Shown piece after piece: positions 1 to 5,270 of a stretch of DNA of 13,174 bases. A program made the translations under genes and the position numbers. The stretch is from Chlamydia trachomatis (GTDB taxonomy: Bacteria; Chlamydiota; Chlamydiia; Chlamydiales; 2-12-FULL-49-11): contig CAMCSI010000020.1 of assembly GCA_945877885.1 (NCBI GenBank), positions 1 through 13,174 on the forward strand, written 5' to 3'. A model generated the notes under the pieces. That model did not search any database. It saw nothing but the letters and a program-made list of their open reading frames with translations, and had not been told where the DNA came from. Numbering within the stretch: the first letter of the stretch is position 1; each line of letters starts with the position of its first letter.

Positions 1-633
1 TTAAACAGAATGATTTGTACACAAGCAGAAGTATCTTCTGAAAAAATTAAAACAGGTGCTCTTGATGGGGCGGAATACCAAAGAATTGTGGCTGCAGTGA
101 GCCGTATGCAAGATCATACCTTTATCATTGACGATCAGCCAGGTTTAAAAATTACTGATCTTAGAGCAAGAGCAAGGCGTTTAAAAGAGGTTTATGACAT
201 TCAATTTTTAATGGTTGATTACCTACAACTTCTCTCTGGATCAAAAAGTCATTTTAACTCAGAAAATAGACAGACTGAAATTGCTGAGATATCTAGAATG
301 CTTAAAAACTTAGCTCGTGAATTAAACATTCCTATTGTTTGTCCATCACAACTATCACGTAAAGTTGAGGAAAGAGCAGGCCATAGACCAATGCTTTCTG
401 ACCTTCGAGAGTCTGGATCTATTGAGCAGGATGCTGACTGTGTTATGTTCATTTATAGAAGAGATTACTATAATTCCACCGACCATCCTGGAATGGCTGA
501 AATTATTATCGCAAAAAATAGACATGGTAGCATCGGAGATGTGAAGCTTGCCTTTAGAAAAGAGTTTGCTACATTTAAAAATTATTCTCATGAGCAAACA
601 CCTGACGAAGATCCCTTTGCCTCATTCTCCTAA
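1..633 (+). CDS. dnaB: Replicative DNA helicase DnaB, 3' part (5' end outside window)
   Basis: The reading frame is open from base 1, so the gene continues upstream; about 210 C-terminal residues are present. They form the RecA-like ATPase domain of the hexameric helicase that unwinds DNA at the replication fork. Visible motifs, numbered from the ATG at base 10: the Walker B-type strand FLMVDYLQLL (about 66-75), the IVCPSQLSRKVEER segment (sensor/H3 region, about 109-122), RPMLSDLRESGSIEQDAD (about 126-143), and the IIIAKNRHGSIGDVKLAF segment (about 165-182) that holds the basic residues contacting the neighbouring subunit's ATP. The Walker A motif lies upstream of the window. The C-terminus ends in a short acidic/aromatic tail (DEDPFASFS). 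In Chlamydiae dnaB typically precedes mnmG, as here. No clear terminator follows. Family assignment is very secure. Confidence 0.97.
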   Translation, partial: LNRMICTQAEVSSEKIKTGALDGAEYQRIVAAVSRMQDHTFIIDDQPGLKITDLRARARRLKEVYDIQFLMVDYLQLLSGSKSHFNSENRQTEIAEISRMLKNLARELNIPIVCPSQLSRKVEERAGHRPMLSDLRESGSIEQDADCVMFIYRRDYYNSTDHPGMAEIIIAKNRHGSIGDVKLAFRKEFATFKNYSHEQTPDEDPFASFS

Positions 634-690
634 ATTTTAAAATTTTTTATATCTAAATCTTATCCTTTTGAAAGTATTCATTGATTTTCC

Positions 691-719
691 TTTACAAAAT
701 CAAGCTGTACTTATACTAT
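691..719 (+). promoter_or_regulatory. Putative sigma-70-type promoter for the COX24-like gene and mnmG
   Basis: The 119-base gap after dnaB holds TTTACA (691-696). It is followed by TACTAT (714-719) at 17-base spacing, or by the overlapping TATACT (712-717) at 15-base spacing. Transcription would start near 725, leaving a leader of roughly 28 bases before the ATG at 753. This is a consensus match only; AT-rich DNA gives such matches by chance, but it is the best one in the gap and sits directly upstream of a gene. Confidence 0.45.
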
Positions 720-736
720 AGACACGAACTTTTTAT

Positions 737-744
737 AGGAAAGG
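737..744 (+). promoter_or_regulatory. Strong Shine-Dalgarno site of the 29-residue COX24-like gene
   Basis: AGGAAAGG lies 8 bases before the ATG at 753. It supports translation of an ORF short enough to be missed by length filters. Confidence 0.7.
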
Positions 745-752
745 TATAAACT

Positions 753-842
753 ATGTCTTCAGTGAAGAAAAAACGTAAGCTTAAAATGAATAAGCATAAA
801 CGTAAGAAAAGAAGTAGAAGAGATCGCCACAAGAATAGTTAA
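753..842 (+). CDS. AURKAIP1/COX24-domain (bS22-like) small basic protein, 29 aa
   Basis: The translation is MSSVKKKRKLKMNKHKRKKR followed by SRRDRHKNS: 29 residues, of which about 17 are Lys, Arg or His. The pattern SxVKKKRxxKMNKHKxKKRxxRxRHKN matches the COX24_C/AURKAIP1 family (DUF1713). Bacterial members include the mycobacterial small-subunit ribosomal protein bS22, and mitochondrial members are mitoribosomal small-subunit proteins. The expected role is an RNA-binding peptide associated with the 30S subunit; this is inferred from family resemblance and charge. A good ribosome-binding site stands 8 bases upstream. The stop codon is 2 bases before the mnmG ATG, so the two genes probably share one transcript and are translationally coupled. 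Confidence 0.85.
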   Translation: MSSVKKKRKLKMNKHKRKKRSRRDRHKNS

Positions 843-844
843 TC

Positions 845-2659
845 ATGTGGACGTATCCTGAATACTTTGATGTTATCGTTATAGGAGCAGGACATGCTGG
901 CTGTGAAGCTGCGTATTCGGCCGCAAAAATGGGCTGTAAAACCCTGCTTCTAACAATGAATCTTGACACGATTGCTAAAATGAGCTGCAATCCTTCTATC
1001 GGAGGATCTGCAAAAGGTCAAATCGTTCGTGAAATTGATGCCCTTGGTGGTATCATGGGAAAAATCGCTGATTCTTCAGGAATTAATTTTCGTATGCTCA
1101 ACAGATCAAAAGGCCCTGCTGTGTGGGCTCCCCGTTGTCAATCTGACCGATTTGTCTACTCTCAAGATATGAAATTTCTGCTCGAAAGCACAGAAAATTT
1201 ATCTTTAATGCAAGGTGGCATTCATAAACTTGTCGTTGAAGATGGCAAAGTTACAGGTGTTGAAACGCCTCTTGGAATCAGGTATCAAGGCAAGACGGTA
1301 GTTCTTTCTGCAGGGACTTTTATGGGGGGGATTATCCATATTGGGGATCAAACTACCCCTGGTGGAAGAATAGGCGATAGCTCGTCCCCAATTTCTGAAC
1401 AACTAAAGGAATTAGGCTTTAATATTGCCCGTTTAAAGACAGGCACTCCCCCTAGAATACATGGTAGGACCATCGATTTTTCTTCTCTTGAAATCCAAGA
1501 AACAGAAGATGATGTACACTTTTCTCATCATGGGGTAAAAAAAGAGCTCGAGCAAATTCCATGTTATATTACCTATACCAATGAAGAGACGCAAAAAATC
1601 GCCGAGGAAAACTTAAGTCGATCTGCGATGTATAGCGGCAACATCAAAAGTGTAGGCCCTCGCTACTGCCCTTCTTATGAAGACAAAATCACCCGTTTCA
1701 AAGACCGTATACGTCATCAGATTTTTCTAGAACGCGAAGGATTAAAAACACACGAGTACTATGCTGCCGGGATTTCCACTTCTCTTCCATTTGATGTTCA
1801 AGTGGCAATGATTAAAACCATAAAAGGTTTGGAAAATGCAGAAATTATGAGACCTGCTTATGCAATTGAATACGACTATGTTACATCTTTACAACTAAAG
1901 GCAACCCTGGAGACCTTTCGTATTAAAAATCTTTTCTTTGCAGGTCAAATTAATGGAACAACTGGATATGAGGAAGCGGCTGCTCAAGGATTAATTGCTG
2001 GAATTAATGCTGCGCATAATGCACTCGGAAAAGCACCCTTTATCCTACCAAGAAGTAGTTCTTATATTGGTGTATTAATAGAAGATATCATCACAAAAGA
2101 GCTCACAGAGCCTTATCGAATGTTTACCTCAAGAGCCGAACATAGACTTGCTCTTCGCTATGATAATGCTGACACTAGGCTTACCCCTATTGGACACCTG
2201 TTAGGACTTATTTCTGATAAAGAATATGAGAAATTTCTTGAAAATCAAGAAATTATTAAGCACACTGTTGCCTTATTAAAGGACACTCGTAAAGAGATAG
2301 AAATGAAAAGCCTATGTCTTGCTACATACCTTGCAAGGCCAGAGAAAACCTATGAAGATGTAAGGTTACTTTATCCAGATATTCTTCCGAACATAGATCC
2401 ATATCTTGCAAAACGAGTGGAAATCGAGGTAAAATACAGTGGCTACATCCTGCGGCAAGCAAAGCTGCTTGAAAAACTTGAAAAGCTTGATTCCTTCTCT
2501 ATTCCAGATGGTGTTGATTATCTAAATATGAAGACCCTTCGTAAGGAATCGAGCATGCGTCTTGCTAAAATTCGCCCTCAAAATTTAGGTCATGCCTCAA
2601 GAATTGAGGGGGTCACTTCAGCAGACATTTCCATTCTAATGATCACCTTCGGGTACTAG
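845..2659 (+). CDS. mnmG: tRNA uridine-5-carboxymethylaminomethyl modification enzyme MnmG (GidA)
   Basis: This FAD-dependent enzyme works with MnmE to place the (carboxymethyl)aminomethyl group at C5 of wobble uridine 34 in several tRNAs, using methylene-tetrahydrofolate and NADH. The 604-residue product is slightly shorter than the usual ~620-630. Visible features: the Rossmann dinucleotide motif GAGHAGCEAA (14-23); the conserved segment MSCNPSIGGSAKGQIVREID (46-65), with Cys48 equivalent to E. coli Cys47; RSKGPAVWAPRCQSDR; the GidA signature GPRYCPSYED (271-280), with Cys275 equivalent to the catalytic Cys277; and the helical C-terminal MnmE-binding region containing EVKYSGYILRQ and ending ADISILMITFGY. 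The start lies 2 bases after the stop of the COX24-like gene. A run of seven G (1324-1330) lies in the frame. Confidence 0.97.
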   Translation: MWTYPEYFDVIVIGAGHAGCEAAYSAAKMGCKTLLLTMNLDTIAKMSCNPSIGGSAKGQIVREIDALGGIMGKIADSSGINFRMLNRSKGPAVWAPRCQSDRFVYSQDMKFLLESTENLSLMQGGIHKLVVEDGKVTGVETPLGIRYQGKTVVLSAGTFMGGIIHIGDQTTPGGRIGDSSSPISEQLKELGFNIARLKTGTPPRIHGRTIDFSSLEIQETEDDVHFSHHGVKKELEQIPCYITYTNEETQKIAEENLSRSAMYSGNIKSVGPRYCPSYEDKITRFKDRIRHQIFLEREGLKTHEYYAAGISTSLPFDVQVAMIKTIKGLENAEIMRPAYAIEYDYVTSLQLKATLETFRIKNLFFAGQINGTTGYEEAAAQGLIAGINAAHNALGKAPFILPRSSSYIGVLIEDIITKELTEPYRMFTSRAEHRLALRYDNADTRLTPIGHLLGLISDKEYEKFLENQEIIKHTVALLKDTRKEIEMKSLCLATYLARPEKTYEDVRLLYPDILPNIDPYLAKRVEIEVKYSGYILRQAKLLEKLEKLDSFSIPDGVDYLNMKTLRKESSMRLAKIRPQNLGHASRIEGVTSADISILMITFGY

Positions 2660-2670
2660 CCTCTTGACTT

Positions 2671-2691
2671 TTTTAATCTCTCCGATTAAAA
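2671..2691. promoter_or_regulatory. Perfect 8-bp dyad (operator or weak hairpin) between mnmG and the receiver-like gene
   Basis: TTTTAATC (2671-2678) and its exact complement GATTAAAA (2684-2691) flank a 5-base loop. The dyad nearly fills the 39-base gap after mnmG. A TTGACT box (2664-2669) sits just upstream and the next start codon (2699) just downstream. The stem is mostly A/T and no T-run follows, so a terminator is doubtful. A regulator site or a leader hairpin are alternatives. Confidence 0.4.
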
Positions 2692-2698
2692 CACTTTT

Positions 2699-3472
2699 AT
2701 GAAGGATCATATTTTAGTCATTAGTGAAAATAGGAATCATGAAATTATTCTTCGAAAGAAGCTTGAGGGGCTCTCTCTTATTTTTTTAAGTAAAAGTCAG
2801 TTCACTCAGGAAAAATTGGATCATCTAAGGTTTTCCTTTGTCATAATTGATGAATCTGATGGACATGACACTCTTGCTATCGTTAAAGTAATTAAGGGAA
2901 ATTCCAACACAAAAATAACACCTATCTTAGTAATTTTAAGTAAGTTAAATAAGAGCTATCTAGAAAAATTAATTAGACATGGGGTAGCTAATTTTATTTC
3001 CATGCCGATTGCCGATGAAAATATTTTTCAAACATTGCATGAAACCGCAGAAGGAAAGAAGTCAGAGGATGTGATCTCCTCTTTCAGCATCCCTATTATA
3101 GAAAGCTCTGAAAAAGTACTTTCTAGCCATAACGTTATTGACCGTGAGATGATTTATAAAATAAAACAAGCACTTACTTCTAATGCATCGGTATGTTTAG
3201 CGCTTATTTCTTGTAAAAGTAGGCCCGATGGATTAGGCGATCTTCTGATGCAGGTAAATGAGGATCTTTTTTGTGTAGTATCTCTTACGAAAAATAAAAA
3301 GCAACTGGTTGATGATATTCTTTGCTTAAAAAAGCAAAATCTATATGCTGGGATTGTCACTACCGATGATGCAAAATATTGCGACATCGCAATGATGATT
3401 AAGGATGGTCAAAAGGCGCTCAGCAGAGCAAGGCAAACACCTCATGGCATTAGCTTCTATAACAAAACTTAG
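2699..3472 (+). CDS. Receiver-like protein with degenerate GGDEF-like C-terminal domain
   Basis: This 257-residue soluble protein has no obvious membrane segment. Residues 1-115 follow the receiver (CheY-like) pattern: strand HILVIS with Glu10/Asn11 where the acidic pair would be, strand FSFVIID ending at Asp51 (phosphoacceptor position), strand PILVILS with Ser81, and strand VANFISMPI, where Met102 replaces the usually conserved Lys. Residues ~145-257 resemble a shortened GGDEF domain. SVCLALISCK (164-173) resembles its first strand and NEDLFCVVSL (187-196) stands where GGDEFAVLLP is expected. The end, IKDGQKALSRARQTPHGISFYN (234-255), resembles the typical ADKALYRAKxxGRNRVxxY ending. The GG pair is lost, and about 20-25 residues appear missing between the first strand and this motif. 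Diguanylate cyclase activity is therefore unlikely; a binding or scaffold role is possible. No clear Shine-Dalgarno site precedes the ATG. The fold assignment is an inference from pattern. Confidence 0.7.
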   Translation: MKDHILVISENRNHEIILRKKLEGLSLIFLSKSQFTQEKLDHLRFSFVIIDESDGHDTLAIVKVIKGNSNTKITPILVILSKLNKSYLEKLIRHGVANFISMPIADENIFQTLHETAEGKKSEDVISSFSIPIIESSEKVLSSHNVIDREMIYKIKQALTSNASVCLALISCKSRPDGLGDLLMQVNEDLFCVVSLTKNKKQLVDDILCLKKQNLYAGIVTTDDAKYCDIAMMIKDGQKALSRARQTPHGISFYNKT

Positions 3473-3887
3473 CATGCCGCTTCTGATCATTCTGCTTTCA
3501 AGTGCAGGGGGGGCTCCCTCTCCTCTTGCTTCCCCTGCCATGAAAGCTCGAGGTGATCAAGAAAATGCGATGATTTCTCAGTCTATGATGAAGCAAGAGA
3601 TGAATAGGGGATCAGGTGGTGGGGGCGCCCAATCTGCCCCAAATGATATTATGATCATTGATGCAAAGGAGATGGCAAAAGATTGGAAAAGTGCCTTTAC
3701 CATGCTACGAAATAAACAACCAGGGACCATTATATTTACATTAGCCACAGGTGAAGTGGTTAAAGATATCGCTGATATTGATGATTTACCTGGTGGATAT
3801 TTGATGTTATTTACATTAAAAACCCTTCACGGCATGCAATATAAAATCATTAAAACCGCTGAAATCGTATCTCTTGAGACTCAATGA
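3444..3887 (+). CDS. Small exported protein of unknown function
   Basis: I do not recognise this family. From the ATG at 3444 the product has 147 residues. It begins MALASITKLSMPLLIILLSS and continues AGGAPSPLASPA, which reads as a signal peptide: Lys8, a hydrophobic core, then small residues suitable for cleavage. A Met/Gln/Gly-rich, probably disordered segment with GSGGGG follows. The last ~75 residues are compact and β-rich (GTIIFTLATGEVVKDIADID, then GGYLMLFTLKTL and YKIIKTAEIVSLE), somewhat like a small SH3/Sm-type barrel, though that is only a visual impression. The start at 3444 is chosen because AGCAAGG lies 10 bases upstream. Alternatives are ATG at 3405 (longer overlap) and 3474 (1 base after the previous stop). 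It overlaps the preceding gene by 29 bases and the next by 4. A run of seven G (3507-3513) sits in the signal-peptide region. Confidence 0.7.
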   Translation: MALASITKLSMPLLIILLSSAGGAPSPLASPAMKARGDQENAMISQSMMKQEMNRGSGGGGAQSAPNDIMIIDAKEMAKDWKSAFTMLRNKQPGTIIFTLATGEVVKDIADIDDLPGGYLMLFTLKTLHGMQYKIIKTAEIVSLETQ

Positions 3888-4510
3888 CCATTCACTTGAT
3901 TACACTAAAGCATACTCCTATTGAAAAGCAGCTAGAAATGGAGAAAAATCTTTTAGACAAAGAAAAGGAATCTTTTTTACTCGTAAATATAGGCCCACCA
4001 AAAGCAATTGTAATGGGCTCATCTCAAAAAGAGGAACAAGTGATTCATTTAGAAAAGGCTTCTTTAATCCCCATCATAAGAAGATTTTCTGCTGGCGGAT
4101 GTGTAATCCTTGATCATGACACCATTATGGTCACATTTATCATGAATAAAAAAGATGTGGGCATTGATTTATACCCTTTATCCATAATGAAATGGACAGA
4201 AAAATTCTACCAAAAGTGTTTATCCATCCCCACATTTAGCTTAATGGATAATGATTACGCTATTGGGGATAAAAAAGTAGGCGGTAATGCCCAGTACATA
4301 AAAAAAGATCGTTTTTTACATCACTCTTCTTTTCTTTGGGATTATAACAAAGACTACATGGATATGTTAAAACACCCTCCCAAAGAGCCTGCCTATCGAA
4401 AAAATCGACCTCATCACGACTTTTTAACCACATTAAAGCCCTACTTGACAAAAGAGGTCTTTATCAACGCTATTAGTCAAGGTGTTCAGCAAGCCCAAAC
4501 TTGCGATTAA
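3884..4510 (+). CDS. lplA: Lipoate-protein ligase A family, catalytic domain only
   Basis: The enzyme activates lipoate with ATP and attaches it to a lysine on 2-oxoacid dehydrogenase E2 subunits or the GcvH protein. The 208 residues cover a single BPL/LplA catalytic domain. Visible motifs: PPKAIVMGSSQ (38-48); IIRRFSAGGCVI (64-75), the substrate loop with SAGG instead of the common SGGG; and DNDYAIGDKKVGGNAQYIKK (122-141), with Lys131 at the catalytic lysine position. E. coli LplA is about 340 residues with a C-terminal accessory domain that is absent here. Short ligases of this kind usually need a partner, or belong to a short LplA branch also known in plants and chlamydiae. The ATG overlaps the previous stop (ATGA), indicating translational coupling. 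The 3' end overlaps the convergent sdhB ORF by 38 bases. Octanoyltransferase activity cannot be excluded. Confidence 0.9.
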   Translation: MTIHLITLKHTPIEKQLEMEKNLLDKEKESFLLVNIGPPKAIVMGSSQKEEQVIHLEKASLIPIIRRFSAGGCVILDHDTIMVTFIMNKKDVGIDLYPLSIMKWTEKFYQKCLSIPTFSLMDNDYAIGDKKVGGNAQYIKKDRFLHHSSFLWDYNKDYMDMLKHPPKEPAYRKNRPHHDFLTTLKPYLTKEVFINAISQGVQQAQTCD

Positions 4511-5255
4511 AATAACTTTTTACAGTATCTTTTGCAACAGAGGCAATTGATTGAGTAAGTGGGATCTTTTTAGGACAAACTTGCTCACAATTTTGTGCAT
4601 TTCCGCAATCAGAAACTCCCCCCTCCTCCATCATTATAGTTAACCGCTCTTCTTTTAAAGCTTTACCCGTTTCATTGGCGTTGAAAAGTTTTACTTGGTT
4701 AATGGTGGAAGCTCCTACAAATTTTGAACGATCACTAAACTGTGGGCAAGCCTCTAAACAGCAGCCGCAACTCATGCAGGTAGATTCAACATACATTGCT
4801 TCCTGCTTTTTTATAGAGACAGTGGGGCCGAATTCTTCATTATGATAGCCATCTACAGGGATCCAACCCTTAATTTTTTTTAAGTTTTCAAACATGGAAG
4901 ATCTATCTACCACAAGATCGCGAATTAAAGGAAACTTTGTAAAAGGAGCAAGCACTATTGTATCACTTTTGCTCTCCTTTATAATTTCCTCTATTAATGC
5001 AGTGCAAGCTTGACGAGGTATTCCATTAACTAGCATAGAACATGAACCGCATACCTCTTCAAGGCAGGCCTGTTCCCAAACAATAGGGGCTACTCTTTCA
5101 CCGCTTTTGGTCACCGGCTGTTTTTGTATTTCCATTAATGCAGAGATAACATTAAACCCTTCTCTTCTATCGAGCTCAAATTCTTCAAAGTACTGCTTAC
5201 TAGCGTTGCCTCGAAACACTTTTAATGTAAATGTACCGCTAATTTTTTCGCTCAT
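4473..5255 (-). CDS. sdhB: Succinate dehydrogenase iron-sulfur subunit
   Basis: This subunit transfers electrons from the SdhA flavin to the membrane haem/quinone subunit. The 260 residues contain all cluster ligands. The [2Fe-2S] cysteines are Cys64, Cys69, Cys72 and Cys84 in the N-terminal ferredoxin fold. In the C-terminal domain, CMSCGCCLEACP (160-171) plus CGNAQNCEQVCPKKIPLT (217-234) supply the [4Fe-4S] set (160, 163, 166, 227) and the three-iron cluster set (170, 217, 223), by analogy with E. coli SdhB. AAGGAG lies 6 bases before the start, which is 15 bases after the sdhA stop, so it is the last gene of sdhCAB. The stop lies inside the convergent lplA ORF; no terminator hairpin with a T-run was seen downstream on this strand. 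Confidence 0.97.
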   Translation of the reverse strand: MSEKISGTFTLKVFRGNASKQYFEEFELDRREGFNVISALMEIQKQPVTKSGERVAPIVWEQACLEEVCGSCSMLVNGIPRQACTALIEEIIKESKSDTIVLAPFTKFPLIRDLVVDRSSMFENLKKIKGWIPVDGYHNEEFGPTVSIKKQEAMYVESTCMSCGCCLEACPQFSDRSKFVGASTINQVKLFNANETGKALKEERLTIMMEEGGVSDCGNAQNCEQVCPKKIPLTQSIASVAKDTVKSYFNRKFGLAEHLD

Positions 5256-5270
5256 AGAAAACTCCTTATT

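Noticed and set aside
355..597. 80-residue open frame on the minus strand inside dnaB
   Set aside because: It lies wholly within a well-conserved gene, has no recognisable protein pattern, and is a shadow of the dnaB frame.
632..645. 14-bp perfect A/T palindrome right after the dnaB stop
   Set aside because: It has no loop and no G/C pairs, so it would not make a stable terminator hairpin; such palindromes are common in AT-rich DNA.
3405..3443. Upstream ATG (3405) as start of the exported orphan protein
   Set aside because: It would extend the overlap to 68 bases, has AAGG directly abutting the ATG instead of properly spaced, and places a charged extension before the signal-like core; the ATG at 3444 fits better.
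4391..4415. Possible hairpin near the end of lplA (TCGA-A5-TCGA) as sdhB terminator
   Set aside because: The stem is only four base pairs and lacks a following T-run on the minus strand.
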